This document shows, in pieces, positions 1 to 9,406 of a stretch of 64,000 nucleotides of DNA; within the stretch, counting starts at the first letter, position 1, and every line of letters begins with the position of its first letter. The notes beneath the pieces are model-generated. The model was not told where the DNA came from and ran no database searches. It saw only the letters and a list, made by a program, of their open reading frames with translations. This stretch comes from Pseudomonas nitroreducens TX1 (GTDB taxonomy: Bacteria; Pseudomonadota; Gammaproteobacteria; Pseudomonadales; Pseudomonadaceae). A program made the translations under genes and the position numbers. The stretch is from the NCBI RefSeq assembly GCF_000313755.1, contig NZ_AMZB01000119.1:19906-83905 (forward strand), given 5' to 3'.

Positions 1-336
1 ATTGGCCCAGATCAGCGAGGTGTCCAGCGCTTCCTGGTCGGCGCCCAGGTACTCGGCGATGCGGAAGGCGCGCTCGGCGACGCCCGGGTCCTGCGTTTCC
101 TTGGCCTGCTCGACGTAGTTGGCGAGGGCGATGTCGAAACGGTTGCGCTGCCCGGCGATCTCGGCGGTGAGCAACGAGAACATCGTGTCTTCGCTGAAGG
201 AGCCGTACTTCTGGTTCTTCTGCGCAGCCGCGGTCTTGTCCTTCTCCGCGGAAGCACTGTCGGTGTTTTTCTGGGTAAGAGACTGGCAGCCGCCGAGCAG
301 CAGCAGAGCAGTCAGCAGCGCAAGAGACTTGTTCAT
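1..336 (-). CDS. TPR-type outer-membrane lipoprotein, 3' part cut by window edge
   Basis: Only the first 112 codons are inside the window. The protein begins MNKSLALLTALLLLGGCQS, a lipoprotein signal peptide with lipobox L-G-G-C, so the mature protein should be lipidated at Cys17. After a Ser/Thr/Lys-rich linker, helices of the kind that start tetratricopeptide repeats follow (MFSLLTAEIAGQRNRFDIA and later AERAFRIAEYLGA). Its place divergent from hemA matches the TPR lipoprotein next to hemA in P. aeruginosa (from memory, PA4667). Its role is not known; TPR lipoproteins usually hold envelope protein complexes together. The start at 336 is chosen because it opens directly into the signal peptide. 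Confidence 0.8.
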   Translation of the reverse strand, partial: MNKSLALLTALLLLGGCQSLTQKNTDSASAEKDKTAAAQKNQKYGSFSEDTMFSLLTAEIAGQRNRFDIALANYVEQAKETQDPGVAERAFRIAEYLGADQEALDTSLIWAN

Positions 337-462
337 AGAGGAAGGACGAGGGCCTGACCTGCGAAATGGGACCATCATGACATAAGGAAAGTGCCAATCC
401 CATGGGCAAGCGCCGCTGACGGACCTGTATACGATTTGCCGTGTGCGATACGTCGCGGGTGG

Positions 463-491
463 TTGTCCTTCACAAGGCTAAGTAGGACAAT
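463..491 (+). promoter_or_regulatory. candidate sigma70 promoter of hemA
   Basis: TTGTCC at 463-468 and GACAAT at 486-491 are 17 nt apart, placing a start site near 498 and a leader of about 25 nt before the hemA ATG at 524. The match to consensus is moderate and no mapped start is known to me for this strain. Confidence 0.4.
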
Positions 492-523
492 TGCGGGCTT
501 TCCGATCAGCTCAGCGATTCTGC

Positions 524-1792
524 ATGGCCTTCATTGCCCTCGGCATCAACCACAAGACCGCGTCCGTGGCCGTCCGCGAGCGCGTGGCCTTTACTCCCGA
601 GCAGATGGTCGAGGCCCTGCAGCTATTGTGCAGGCTGACTTCCAGCCGCGAAGCCGCGATCCTCTCCACCTGCAACCGCAGCGAACTCTATCTGGAGATC
701 GAGCATCCGGACGCTGGCGATGTGCTGGCATGGCTGGCCGATTATCACAACCTGGGAATCGACGACCTGCGCGCCTGCGCCTATGTCCACCAGGACGAGG
801 AAGCCGTGCGCCACATGATGCGCGTCGCCGCAGGCCTGGATTCCATGGTGCTGGGCGAGCCGCAGATCCTCGGGCAGATGAAGTCCGCCTACGCCGTGGC
901 CCGCGAGGCCGGCACCGTCGGGCCGATGCTGGGGCGCTTGTTCCAGGCCACCTTCAGCACGGCCAAGACCGTGCGTACCGACACCGCCATCGGCGAGAAC
1001 CCGGTATCCGTGGCCTTCGCCGCAGTCAGCCTGGCCCGGCAGATCTTCAGCGACCTGAGCCGCAGCCAGGCGTTGCTGATCGGCGCCGGCGAGACCATCA
1101 CCCTGGTCGCCCGCCACCTCCACGAGCAGGGCGTGAAGCGCATCGTGGTCGCCAACCGCACCCTGGAGCGCGCCAGCCAACTGGCCGAGCAGTTCGGCGC
1201 CCGCGCCATCCTGCTCGCAGACATGCCGGATGAGCTGGTCAACAGCGATATCGTTATCAGTTCCACTGCCAGCCAGTTGCCGATCCTCGGCAAGGGCGCG
1301 GTGGAGCGCGCGCTGAAACAGCGCCGGCACAAACCGATGTTCATGGTCGACATCGCCGTCCCGCGCGACATCGAGCCGGAAGTCGGCGAGCTGGAAGACG
1401 TCTACCTCTATAGCGTCGACGACCTCCACGAAGTGGTCGCCGAGAACCTCAAGAGCCGCCAGGGCGCCGCCCAGGCCGCCGAGGAACTGGTCGGCGATGG
1501 CGTGCACGAGTTCATGCTGCGCCTGCGCGAGCTGGCCGCCGTCGACGTGCTGCGTGCCTACCGCCAGCAGGCCGAGCGCCTGCGCGACGAGGAAACCCAG
1601 AAGGCCCAGCGCCTGCTGGCCAACGGCGCCGATCCGATGGACGTCATGGCGCAGCTCGCCCGAGGCCTGACCAACAAGTTGCTGCATGCGCCCAGCGTGC
1701 AGATGAAGAAACTCTCCGCCGAGGGCCGCATCGATGCGCTGGCCGTCGCGCAGGAACTGTTCGCCCTCGAGGAGGGCACTGACAAGCGATGA
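524..1792 (+). CDS. hemA: glutamyl-tRNA reductase
   Basis: Catalyses NADPH-dependent reduction of glutamyl-tRNA(Glu) to glutamate-1-semialdehyde, the first committed step of C5 tetrapyrrole synthesis. At 422 aa it has the usual length. The N-terminal catalytic domain has the GINHKTA opening and the nucleophile Cys50 in STCNRSE; the Rossmann NADPH domain follows with LLIGAGET near residue 190, then the C-terminal helical dimerisation domain. A start at 491 would add 11 residues ([11 protein letters not shown]) not seen in the family, so the ATG at 524 is preferred. The stop overlaps the prfA start (ATGA), so the two are translationally coupled. hemH lies 10 kb away in the same window. Confidence 0.97.
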   Translation: MAFIALGINHKTASVAVRERVAFTPEQMVEALQLLCRLTSSREAAILSTCNRSELYLEIEHPDAGDVLAWLADYHNLGIDDLRACAYVHQDEEAVRHMMRVAAGLDSMVLGEPQILGQMKSAYAVAREAGTVGPMLGRLFQATFSTAKTVRTDTAIGENPVSVAFAAVSLARQIFSDLSRSQALLIGAGETITLVARHLHEQGVKRIVVANRTLERASQLAEQFGARAILLADMPDELVNSDIVISSTASQLPILGKGAVERALKQRRHKPMFMVDIAVPRDIEPEVGELEDVYLYSVDDLHEVVAENLKSRQGAAQAAEELVGDGVHEFMLRLRELAAVDVLRAYRQQAERLRDEETQKAQRLLANGADPMDVMAQLARGLTNKLLHAPSVQMKKLSAEGRIDALAVAQELFALEEGTDKR

Positions 1793-2871
1793 AAGCGTCC
1801 CTCCTGAAAAAGCTGGATATCCTCAGCGACCGCTATGAAGAGCTGACGGCTCTGCTGGGCGACGCCGAGGTGATCAGCGACCAGACCAAGTTCCGCGCCT
1901 ACTCCCGTGAATACGCGGAAGTGGAGCCGGTCATCCTCGCCTTCCGCGAGTTCCGCAAGGTGCAGTCGGACCTGGAGGGCGCCCAGGCGCTGCTCAAGGA
2001 CAGCGACCCGGACCTGCGCGAGATGGCCGAGGAAGAAGTCGCCGAGGCGAAGACCGCGCTGGTCGGCCTGGAGGATCGCCTGCAGCGCATGCTGCTGCCC
2101 AAGGACCCCAACGACGGCCGCAACGTCTTCCTGGAAATCCGCGCCGGCACCGGCGGCGACGAAGCCGCGATCTTCTCCGGCGACCTGTTCCGCATGTACT
2201 CGCGCTACGCCGAGAAGCAGGGCTGGCGCGTGGAGATCATGTCCGAGAACGAGGGCGAGCACGGCGGCTATAAAGAGGTCATTGCCCGCGTCGAGGGCGA
2301 CAACGTCTACGCCAAACTCAAGTTCGAGTCCGGCGCCCACCGCGTGCAGCGCGTGCCAGCCACCGAATCCCAGGGGCGTATCCATACCTCGGCCTGCACC
2401 GTCGCGGTGCTGCCGGAGCCTGACGAACAGGCGGCCATCGAGATCAACCCGGCCGACCTGCGCGTGGACACCTACCGCTCCTCTGGCGCCGGCGGCCAGC
2501 ATGTGAACAAGACCGACTCGGCGGTGCGCATCACGCACATCCCGTCGGGCATCGTGGTCGAGTGCCAGGAAGAGCGCTCGCAGCACAAGAACCGCGCCAA
2601 GGCCATGGCCTGGCTGGCGGCCAGGCTCAATGACCAGCAGCAATCTGCGGCCCAGCAGGCGATCGCCAGCACGCGCAAGCTGCTGGTCGGCTCGGGTGAC
2701 CGCTCCGAGCGCATCCGCACCTACAATTTCCCCCAGGGCCGGGTGACCGACCACCGCATCAACCTCACCCTGTATTCCCTGGGGGAGGTCATGGAAGGCG
2801 CAGTGGAGCAAGTCATCGAGCCGTTATTGCAAGAGTTCCAGGCCGACCAGCTGGCCGCGCTCGGTGATTGA
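1789..2871 (+). CDS. prfA: peptide chain release factor 1
   Basis: Class I release factor that reads UAA and UAG and triggers peptidyl-tRNA hydrolysis. The 360-aa length is canonical. The GGQ motif at residues 235-237 (in [10 protein letters not shown]) is the peptidyl-transferase-centre tip, and the anticodon-like PAT tripeptide at about 190-192 (VPATESQGR) marks it as RF1 rather than RF2. The following prmC encodes the methylase that modifies the GGQ glutamine, so substrate and modifying enzyme are co-expressed. The ATG overlaps the hemA stop by 4 nt. Confidence 0.98.
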   Translation: MKASLLKKLDILSDRYEELTALLGDAEVISDQTKFRAYSREYAEVEPVILAFREFRKVQSDLEGAQALLKDSDPDLREMAEEEVAEAKTALVGLEDRLQRMLLPKDPNDGRNVFLEIRAGTGGDEAAIFSGDLFRMYSRYAEKQGWRVEIMSENEGEHGGYKEVIARVEGDNVYAKLKFESGAHRVQRVPATESQGRIHTSACTVAVLPEPDEQAAIEINPADLRVDTYRSSGAGGQHVNKTDSAVRITHIPSGIVVECQEERSQHKNRAKAMAWLAARLNDQQQSAAQQAIASTRKLLVGSGDRSERIRTYNFPQGRVTDHRINLTLYSLGEVMEGAVEQVIEPLLQEFQADQLAALGD

Positions 2872-2901
2872 GACCGCGGGCGACTGAGAGAGCGACAGAC
2901 C

Positions 2902-3732
2902 ATGGCAACCATCATGACCCTGCTCAACGAGGCGCATCTGCCGGACTCGCCCAGCGCGCGCCTGGATGCCGAGCTGCTGCTCGCCGCCGCGCTGGGCAAA
3001 CCGCGCAGCTTCCTGCGGACCTGGCCTGAACGTGTGGTCAGCCGCGAGGCCCATGACCTCTTTGACGTCTACCTGTCGCGCCGCATCGCCGGTGAGCCAG
3101 TGGCCTACATCCTCGGTCGCCAGGGCTTCTGGAGCCTGGACCTGGAAGTCGCGCCGCACACCCTGATTCCGCGCCCGGACACCGAGCTGCTGGTCGAGAC
3201 AGCGCTGACGCTGCTGCCGGCCTCGCCGTCGCGCGTGCTTGACCTGGGTACCGGCACTGGCGCTATCGCCCTTGCCCTGGCGTGCGAGCGCCTGAGCTGG
3301 CAAGTGTTGGGCGTCGACCGCATTCCCGAGGCCGTGGCCCTGGCCGAGCGCAACCGCGAACGCCTGCGCTTGGCCAACGTCGCCTTCCGCGCCAGTCACT
3401 GGTTCTCGGCGGTCGATGGCGAGCGCTTCTCGCTGATCGTCAGCAACCCGCCCTACATTCCCAGTACCGACCCGCACCTCAATCAGGGCGACGTGCGATT
3501 CGAGCCTTCGAGTGCACTGGTCTCCGGGCCGGACGGGCTGGACGACATCCGCCTGATCATCGACCAGGCGCCGGATCATCTGGAAAACGGCGGTTGGCTG
3601 ATGCTCGAACATGGCTTCGACCAGCCTGACGCCGTGCGTGACCTGCTGCTCAGTCGAGGCTTCAGCGCAGTGGAAAGCCGTCGGGACCTGGGCGGTCACG
3701 AACGCATCAGCCTGGGGCGCTGGACATGCTGA
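2902..3732 (+). CDS. prmC: release factor glutamine N5-methyltransferase
   Basis: SAM-dependent methyltransferase that N5-methylates the glutamine of the GGQ motif in RF1 and RF2. It is 276 aa with an N-terminal helical substrate domain, a Rossmann SAM fold (LDLGTGTGAIALALA, about 113-127) and the catalytic NPPY motif at residues 182-185. It lies 30 nt after prfA and overlaps the next gene by 7 nt (3726-3732), so the hemA-murI genes form one dense operon. The ATG at 2914 (MTLLNEA) is a possible alternative start. Confidence 0.97.
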   Translation: MATIMTLLNEAHLPDSPSARLDAELLLAAALGKPRSFLRTWPERVVSREAHDLFDVYLSRRIAGEPVAYILGRQGFWSLDLEVAPHTLIPRPDTELLVETALTLLPASPSRVLDLGTGTGAIALALACERLSWQVLGVDRIPEAVALAERNRERLRLANVAFRASHWFSAVDGERFSLIVSNPPYIPSTDPHLNQGDVRFEPSSALVSGPDGLDDIRLIIDQAPDHLENGGWLMLEHGFDQPDAVRDLLLSRGFSAVESRRDLGGHERISLGRWTC

Positions 3733-4481
3733 CCGACAACGAACTGCTGCGTTACAGCCGGCAGATCCTCCTGCCGCAGATCGACGTGGATGGCCAGCTG
3801 CGCCTGAAAGACAGCCGTGTGCTGATCGTCGGTCTTGGCGGCCTGGGGGCGCCGGTGGCGTTGTACCTGGCCGCGGCCGGCGTCGGCGAGCTGCACCTGG
3901 CGGACTTCGATACGGTGGACCTGACCAACCTGCAGCGGCAGATTATCCATGACACCGGCAGCGTGGGCGCGAGCAAGGTGGATTCCGCCATCGCCCGCCT
4001 CACCGCGATCAACCCGGACGTAAAGCCGGTCGCCCATCGCCAGGCGCTGGACGCCGATTCCCTTGGCGCCGCCGTGGCGGGCGTGGACCTGGTGCTGGAT
4101 TGCTGCGACAACTTCGGCACCCGCGAGGCGGTGAACGCGGCCTGCGTCGCCGCGAAGAAGCCACTGGTGAGCGGGGCGGCCATTCGCCTGGAAGGGCAGC
4201 TGTCGGTGTTCGACCCGCGCCGCGAGGACAGCCCGTGCTACCACTGCCTCTATGGCCACGGCAGCGAAGCCGAACTGACCTGCAGCGAGGCTGGCGTTGT
4301 CGGCCCGCTGGTGGGCCTGGTGGGCAGCCTGCAGGCGCTGGAGGCGCTGAAGCTGCTGGCCGGCTTCGGCGAGCCGCTGGTCGGCCGCCTGCTGCTGATC
4401 GATGCTCTCGGCACGCGCTTCCGCGAACTGCGGGTCAAGCGTGATCCGCAGTGCGCCGTTTGCGGAGCCGCGCATGGCTGA
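3726..4481 (+). CDS. moeB: ThiF/MoeB-type adenylyltransferase
   Basis: E1-like enzyme that adenylates the C-terminal Gly-Gly of a small sulfur-carrier protein, by family the MoaD subunit of molybdopterin synthase. At 251 aa it has the nucleotide-binding GLGGLGAP at about 36-43, an aspartate-containing strand ([15 protein letters not shown]) and two zinc-binding CxxC pairs (CYHC and CAVC near the C-terminus). Context with hemA-prfA-prmC-murI matches the P. aeruginosa moeB locus. ThiF-like activation of ThiS cannot be excluded from sequence. The start lies inside the prmC end, and the gene overlaps murI by 8 nt. Confidence 0.9.
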   Translation: MLTDNELLRYSRQILLPQIDVDGQLRLKDSRVLIVGLGGLGAPVALYLAAAGVGELHLADFDTVDLTNLQRQIIHDTGSVGASKVDSAIARLTAINPDVKPVAHRQALDADSLGAAVAGVDLVLDCCDNFGTREAVNAACVAAKKPLVSGAAIRLEGQLSVFDPRREDSPCYHCLYGHGSEAELTCSEAGVVGPLVGLVGSLQALEALKLLAGFGEPLVGRLLLIDALGTRFRELRVKRDPQCAVCGAAHG

Positions 4482-5268
4482 TGCCGCGCCCATCGGCGTG
4501 TTCGATTCCGGTGTGGGCGGCCTCAGCGTCCTTCACGAAATCCGGGCGCGGCTTCCCCAAGAGTCCCTGATCTACCTCGCCGACTGCGGCCACGTGCCCT
4601 ACGGCGAAAAGACTCCCGAGTACATCCGCGCGCGCTGCCGCGCCATCGCCGAGTTCCTCCTTCACCGTGGCGCCAAGGCGCTTGTGCTGGCTTGCAACAC
4701 GGCCACCGCGGCCGCCGCTGCTGACCTGCGCGAGCTTTATCCGCAGTTGCCCATCGTCGCCATGGAGCCGGCGGTGAAGCCGGCGGCCGAAGCAACCCGC
4801 AGTGGGGTGGTCGGGGTGCTCGCCACCACGGGCACCCTGAAGAGCGCCCGCTTCGCCGCACTGCTGGATCGCTTCGCCAGCGACGTGCGCGTCGTTACCC
4901 AGCCCTGTCCGGGGCTCGTGGAGCGCATCGAGCTGGGTGACCTGAGCGGCCCGCAGACCCGTGAACTGCTGCAAGGGTATGTCGCGCCGCTGCTGGAGGA
5001 GGGCTGCGACACGCTGATTCTGGGCTGCACCCATTACCCTTTCCTGCGTCCGCTGTTGCGTGAATTGGTACCGGCCGACGTGTCGCTGATCGACACTGGA
5101 GCGGCTGTGGCGCGCCAGCTTGAGCGGTTGCTGTGCTCGCGTGAGTTGCTGGCCGACTCCCCTGGAAAAAAAATTGAGCTATGGACCAGTGGTGCAGTCG
5201 AAGCCCTTGAACGCGTACTTCCAGCGCTTTGGGGATCTGACGAGACCGTTGGCTACTTCCCAGGCTGA
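4474..5268 (+). CDS. murI: glutamate racemase
   Basis: Converts L- to D-glutamate for peptidoglycan synthesis, without cofactor, using two cysteines. The 264-aa protein starts [16 protein letters not shown], the family opening. The catalytic cysteines are Cys74 (VLACNTATA) and Cys185 (ILGCTHYPF). The ATG at 4474 is preferred over upstream in-frame 4402 because the homologous region begins there. It ends the hemA operon; a 117-nt gap with a regulatory palindrome separates it from pagL. Confidence 0.97.
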   Translation: MADAAPIGVFDSGVGGLSVLHEIRARLPQESLIYLADCGHVPYGEKTPEYIRARCRAIAEFLLHRGAKALVLACNTATAAAAADLRELYPQLPIVAMEPAVKPAAEATRSGVVGVLATTGTLKSARFAALLDRFASDVRVVTQPCPGLVERIELGDLSGPQTRELLQGYVAPLLEEGCDTLILGCTHYPFLRPLLRELVPADVSLIDTGAAVARQLERLLCSRELLADSPGKKIELWTSGAVEALERVLPALWGSDETVGYFPG

Positions 5269-5300
5269 TCGAAAAAATAGCAGGCTATGAACCTTGGTCT

Positions 5301-5331
5301 GTCAGCGATTGCTGACAAATGGCCTTATAAT
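5301..5331 (+). promoter_or_regulatory. palindrome and -10 element upstream of pagL
   Basis: GTCAGC-GATT-GCTGAC (5301-5316) is an inverted repeat ending 9 nt before a perfect TATAAT (5326-5331). No -35 hexamer is well placed, so the palindrome occupies the place where an activator or repressor would act. The regulator is not known. Confidence 0.4.
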
Positions 5332-5385
5332 TGCCAGCTATTCGCGGGGATTTTTCATTCAGCTTTCTAAATAAAGGATGTTTCG

Positions 5386-5907
5386 ATGAAGAAACTACTC
5401 TCGCTCGCCGCCGTGGCTGCGTTGACTCTGGGGCAACTGGTCTGCGCACAGGCCGCTGACCTGACTGGCGCCGTTGGCTTCACCGGGCAGGACACCATGA
5501 CCTACCGCCTCGGCCTGGGTTTCGGCTGGGACAAGAGCTGGTGGGAAAGTTCCACAGGCCGCCTGACCGGCTACTGGGACGCGGGCTACACCTACTGGGA
5601 AGGTGGTGATGAGGCCAGCGGCCGTCATTCGCTGTCCTTCAGTCCCGTGTTCGTTTACGAGTTCTCCGGTGAGAAGGTCAAACCCTTCGTCGAAGCCGGT
5701 ATCGGAGTGGCCGTCTTCAGTGGCTCGCGCGTCGGCGACCAGAACCTGGGCGGCGCCTTCAACTTCGAGGATCGCCTGGGCGTAGGCCTGCGCTTCGGCG
5801 AAGGCCAGGCGCTGGGCGTGCGTGCCATGCACTATTCGAACGCCGGCATCAGCCAGCCGAATGATGGTATCGAATCCTACAGCCTCTATTACACGCATCC
5901 GCTGTAA
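5386..5907 (+). CDS. pagL: lipid A 3-O-deacylase PagL
   Basis: Outer-membrane beta-barrel enzyme that removes the 3-O-linked acyl chain from lipid A. The 173-aa precursor has a signal peptide cut after QLVCAQA (residue 23). Catalytic residues fall at mature positions 126 (His), 128 (Ser) and 140 (Glu) in MHYSNAGIS and GIES, exactly the numbering known for P. aeruginosa PagL. Alternating aromatic and polar strands and a C-terminal end in YYTHPL fit a small barrel. The ATG follows an AAAGGATG ribosome site. A strong terminator follows. Confidence 0.95.
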   Translation: MKKLLSLAAVAALTLGQLVCAQAADLTGAVGFTGQDTMTYRLGLGFGWDKSWWESSTGRLTGYWDAGYTYWEGGDEASGRHSLSFSPVFVYEFSGEKVKPFVEAGIGVAVFSGSRVGDQNLGGAFNFEDRLGVGLRFGEGQALGVRAMHYSNAGISQPNDGIESYSLYYTHPL

Positions 5908-5923
5908 CAGATCGCTGACAAAG

Positions 5924-5952
5924 AAAAGCCGGGCTCTGGGCCCGGCTTTTTT
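5924..5952 (+). terminator. rho-independent terminator of pagL
   Basis: Perfect 11-bp stem AAAAGCCGGGC / GCCCGGCTTTT with a 5-nt loop and trailing T residues, 17 nt after the pagL stop. Confidence 0.9.
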
Positions 5953-6034
5953 GTGCGTTGCGGAAAGAGCCGAGGGCGTCAGTGAGCGTAGGAGCGGGCC
6001 GATGACACGCTCCTGCAGGTCGCAGCGGTCGGTA

Positions 6035-7462
6035 TCAGCGGGCGGCCGAAAGGCTCTTGAACGCCTCCAGCGCCCGCTCCCGAGTGGCCGACAGGTCGCA
6101 AATCGGCTGTGGATAACCCTGCGCGCCGAACAACCCGAGTCGGGAGGGATCGTGCACCGCCTTGCCGTCCAGTCCGGCCAACTCCGGCAGCCAGCGGCGA
6201 ATGAAACGGCCCTCCGGGTCGAAGCGCTCGGACTGCGAGATCGGGTTGAAGATGCGGAAGTAGGGCGCCGCGTCGGTGCCGGTGGAGGCGCTCCATTGCC
6301 AGCCGCCGTTGTTCGCGGCCAGGTCGCCGTCGATCAGGTGGCGCATGAACCAGCGTTCGCCCTCGCGCCAGTCGATCAGCAGGTTCTTGGTGAGGAACAT
6401 CGCCACCACCATGCGCAGGCGGTTATGCATCCAGCCGGTAGCGAGCAACTGGCGCATGGCGGCGTCAATGATGGGGAAGCCAGTGCGGCCCTGTTGCCAG
6501 GCCTCCAGGCCTTTCGGGTCGTGGCGCCATTTCAGCTTCTCGGTGTCCTCGCGGAAGGCGCGGTGCCGGCTGACGCGCGGGAAGCCGACCAGGATGTGCT
6601 TGTAGAACTCGCGCCAGAGCAACTCGTTGATCCAGCTGACCGCTCCACTGTTGCCCGTCTCGAACTCGCCATGGTTGTTCGCCAGCGCCGCGTGCAGGCA
6701 CTGTCGGGGCGACAGCACGCCGGCGGCCAGGTACGGCGAAAGGCGGCTGGTGCCATCGCGGGCGGGGAGGTCGCGAGTGTCCTGGTAAGTCTTGAGGATT
6801 TCGTCGGTGAACAGGTCCATCCGCTCGTGCGCCGCTTCCTCCCCGGCTGGCCATTGCTTGCGCAACGAGATCGGCGGCGTTTCGAAACCCTCGACCTGTT
6901 CGGGTACCTCATCACTGGCGATATGCAGTTCCTGCTGCGCGCGGGGGGCGGGCAGCAGGCTGGGCACTCCCAGATTCAGGCGTTCGTAGCAGACCTTGCG
7001 GAACTGGCTGTAGACCTGGAAATAGGTACCGCCCTTGGTGAGGAGGGTGCCGGGCGTGAAGAAGAGTTGGTCGAGATGGCTGCGCAGGCGGATGCCATCG
7101 TCCGCCAGCGCCTTCTCCACAGCGGCATCGCGCACGGCTTCGTTGACCCCGTATTCCTCGTTGACGTGGACCGTCTCGATGTCCAGCTCCTGGCACAGCT
7201 GGCTGATGAGGTTCGGCGCTTCGTCCCAGTCATCCGCCGTGCGGATCAGTAGCGGAATGTGCCGCTTGTCGAGGCCGGTGCGCAGTTCGCGCAGGTTGCG
7301 CAGCCAGAAGTCGATCTTGCACGGCGCGTCGTCGTGGCGCAGCCACTGGCCGGGGCTGAGCAGGTAGAGGGCGATCACCGGGCCGCGCTCGGCGGCGGCG
7401 TGCAGGGCGCTGTTGTCGCGCAGGCGCAGGTCGTTGCGCAGCCAGACCAGTTGGCGCCTCAT
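6035..7462 (-). CDS. phrB: deoxyribodipyrimidine photolyase (CPD photolyase)
   Basis: Light-driven repair of cyclobutane pyrimidine dimers using FAD and an antenna cofactor. The 475-aa length is typical of class I CPD photolyases. The N-terminal alpha/beta antenna domain starts QLVWLRNDLRLRDN; the C-terminal helical FAD domain has TGFPIIDAAMRQL, GWMHNRLRM and the signature NGGWQWSASTGTDAAPYF. The start is taken at 7462 (MRRQLVW), which overlaps the stop of the upstream merR gene by 4 nt; longer in-frame extension only reads into merR. Co-transcription behind a LitR-type regulator and TGTACA boxes suggests light induction. Confidence 0.95.
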   Translation of the reverse strand: MRRQLVWLRNDLRLRDNSALHAAAERGPVIALYLLSPGQWLRHDDAPCKIDFWLRNLRELRTGLDKRHIPLLIRTADDWDEAPNLISQLCQELDIETVHVNEEYGVNEAVRDAAVEKALADDGIRLRSHLDQLFFTPGTLLTKGGTYFQVYSQFRKVCYERLNLGVPSLLPAPRAQQELHIASDEVPEQVEGFETPPISLRKQWPAGEEAAHERMDLFTDEILKTYQDTRDLPARDGTSRLSPYLAAGVLSPRQCLHAALANNHGEFETGNSGAVSWINELLWREFYKHILVGFPRVSRHRAFREDTEKLKWRHDPKGLEAWQQGRTGFPIIDAAMRQLLATGWMHNRLRMVVAMFLTKNLLIDWREGERWFMRHLIDGDLAANNGGWQWSASTGTDAAPYFRIFNPISQSERFDPEGRFIRRWLPELAGLDGKAVHDPSRLGLFGAQGYPQPICDLSATRERALEAFKSLSAAR

Positions 7463-8430
7463 GCGACCTCCCTGTTGAGCAGGTGCAGCCCACGCAGCAG
7501 GCCAAACGCGGCAACCGGGTCGCCAGCCAGGTGCAGCGGTGGCTCGGCGATGACCAATTCCTGAAGCGCATCGGGGTGGATCGCCGTGGCGGGGCCGGCC
7601 AGCACGCGCGGGCAATCGACGCCCGCCAGCAGTCGTGGCAATTGCAGCAGGTTCAACGTGCGGCTGGAATAAAGCAGCACGGCTCGTGGCTGCAGGCGTT
7701 CCACGGCCAGCGCCAGTTCTCCCGGCGGCAGTGGCCAGTCGAAAATTTCCAGGGGGCAACCGGCGCTGCCGGCCAGCCAGGCGGTCAGCCACAGGCCCGG
7801 CTCCAGCGGCAGGCCGGACTGGTTCACCAGCAATAGCGGAGCGCCGCGCTGCTGGCGGTTGTGATGATAGAGGCGGGTGCCGAACTTGGTGCGCAGCCAG
7901 GTATGGAAGAAGACGCGCTCCAATTGCGCGCCGAACTGGCCTTGCCAGCGCTTTTCGAGCTCGTCCAGCAGCGGCAGCATCAATTGCTCGCAGAGGGTGA
8001 GTGCGGGGTAGATCGCCAACGCGCCGTTGAACAGTTCGTCCAGCTGGCGCTCGTTGATCCGGCCGATGACGGCAATGCATTGTTGGCGCAGGTCGTCCCA
8101 GGGCGAGGCGGTGGCCTCCATCGATGGCGGCGCATCTTCGTCGAGCAGCGCGCGAATCTTGCTCACCGCCACACCACGACCGAGCCAGGTGAGAATGGCC
8201 TGGATGCGCGCAATCTGCGCTTCGGAGTAGAGGCGGTGGCCCTTGGGCGTGCGTTGCGGCACCACCAGGCCGTAACGACGCTCCCAGGCACGCAGGGTGA
8301 CCGGGTTGACGCCGGTACGGCGGGAGACTTCGCGAATCGGCAGCCAGCCTTCGGCCAGGGCCTGGCGATAGTCGTCGTCGGAGTCGCGGTGGGGTTGGTC
8401 GGGATTCATGGCGTTCCTGTCGGGGCGCAT
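7459..8430 (-). CDS. MerR-family light-response regulator (LitR/PplR1-like)
   Basis: A 323-aa (or 316-aa from 8409) regulator with an N-terminal MerR winged helix (REVSRRTGVNPVTLRAWERR, about 33-52) and a long C-terminal domain shaped like the helical plus Rossmann cobalamin-binding region of CarH/LitR. The conserved Trp is present (EKRWQGQF), but the Glu-His adenosylcobalamin-ligand motif expected after it is not seen; LERVFFH stands there. This fits the class II LitR group, reported from P. putida KT2440 (PplR1-3) to control phrB with blue-light LOV proteins instead of B12. It sits between the DUF523 gene and phrB with overlapping stop/start codons on both sides. Inferred role: repressor at the TGTACA-N12-TGTACA sites at 9407-9480 and 10571-10594. 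Confidence 0.82.
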   Translation of the reverse strand: MRPDRNAMNPDQPHRDSDDDYRQALAEGWLPIREVSRRTGVNPVTLRAWERRYGLVVPQRTPKGHRLYSEAQIARIQAILTWLGRGVAVSKIRALLDEDAPPSMEATASPWDDLRQQCIAVIGRINERQLDELFNGALAIYPALTLCEQLMLPLLDELEKRWQGQFGAQLERVFFHTWLRTKFGTRLYHHNRQQRGAPLLLVNQSGLPLEPGLWLTAWLAGSAGCPLEIFDWPLPPGELALAVERLQPRAVLLYSSRTLNLLQLPRLLAGVDCPRVLAGPATAIHPDALQELVIAEPPLHLAGDPVAAFGLLRGLHLLNREVA

Positions 8431-9389
8431 CAGATGGCGTTGCGCAGGCTCAGGTCTTCAGGGTGGGGCTGAAGGTAGGCCTGGGCATCGATATAAGGGT
8501 GCGGGTGCCGGCGGAAGTGGTGCTTGAGCAGCGTCAGCGGCACTACCAGGGGAATCACGCCTTCGCGGTACTGCTCGATCAGGCGCTGCATCTCGGCTTT
8601 GTCCGGCGCGGGCAGGTCATGCTTGAGATAGCCAGCCAGGTGCTGCAGTACGTTGCTGTGGGTACCGCGGGTGGCGCAGGTGCCCAGCGCCGTCATGAAG
8701 TCGCGCAGGTAGGCTGGGGCGAATTCTTCGAGCGGCACGTCGCCGATCTTTGCCAGGCGCTGGCCGAGCAGGCTGTATTGGCGCGGGTTATGCGCCAGCA
8801 ACTGGTACTTGTAGCGCGAGTGGAAGCCGATCACCGCGTGGCGTGTCAGGCCCGTCTCGCAAAGCCTTTTCCAGGCGGCGAAGGCGTACACACGGGTCAG
8901 GAAGTTTTCGCGGATGACGGGATCGTTGAGCCGGCCTTCTTCTTCCACTGGCAGTTCCGGGCGCGCGGCGCAGAAGGTTTCTGCATAAAGTCCACGGACA
9001 CCGGGCGGGCGCAGCTGGCCATCGGCGCGGTACAGCTTCACCCGATGCAATCCGCAGGAGGGCGATTGTTGCATGAAAATGTAGCCGCAAAGGTCCGGCA
9101 ACCGCTGCGCCTGCTGCTGGCCGAAGTCACGCAGGGCTTGGCTGACGTCGCGACCGCCCTCGCGCTGGATCAGCGCTCTGGGGTCGCTGTGGTCGCCGAC
9201 CAGGCGCAGGGTGGGCCTGGGCACACTCAGGCCGATGGCCACTTCGGGACACACCGGGACAAAGTCAAAATGGCGGCTGAGCACATCCAGGCACAGGTGC
9301 GAGGCTTTGTGCCCGCCGTTGTAGCGCACCGGCTCGCCCAGCAGGCAGGCGCTGATGCCGAGCTTGGGGCGGGAAGTGGTGTGGGACAT
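8430..9389 (-). CDS. DUF523 and DUF1722 domain protein
   Basis: 319 aa. The N-terminal DUF523 domain (KLGISACLLGEPVRYNGGHK, then FVPVCPEV and QQSPSCGL) has conserved cysteines that could bind metal or a cluster; the C-terminal DUF1722 domain starts about residue 190. Homologues are commonly beside photolyase and MerR genes in pseudomonads (from memory, PA4658 and YbgA of E. coli, itself next to phr). Its biochemical function is not established; the context argues for a role in light or DNA-damage response. It is the first gene of the operon, with two tandem TGTACA-N12-TGTACA boxes in its promoter region. Its stop shares one base with the merR start (TGATG). Confidence 0.85.
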   Translation of the reverse strand: MSHTTSRPKLGISACLLGEPVRYNGGHKASHLCLDVLSRHFDFVPVCPEVAIGLSVPRPTLRLVGDHSDPRALIQREGGRDVSQALRDFGQQQAQRLPDLCGYIFMQQSPSCGLHRVKLYRADGQLRPPGVRGLYAETFCAARPELPVEEEGRLNDPVIRENFLTRVYAFAAWKRLCETGLTRHAVIGFHSRYKYQLLAHNPRQYSLLGQRLAKIGDVPLEEFAPAYLRDFMTALGTCATRGTHSNVLQHLAGYLKHDLPAPDKAEMQRLIEQYREGVIPLVVPLTLLKHHFRRHPHPYIDAQAYLQPHPEDLSLRNAI

Positions 9390-9406
9390 GGCGGTTACCG
9401 ATTACT

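Noticed and set aside
391..1233. 280-residue frame overlapping hemA
   Set aside because: It is the +1 shadow of hemA, very Arg/Pro-rich, no domain; hemA on the same strand is certain.
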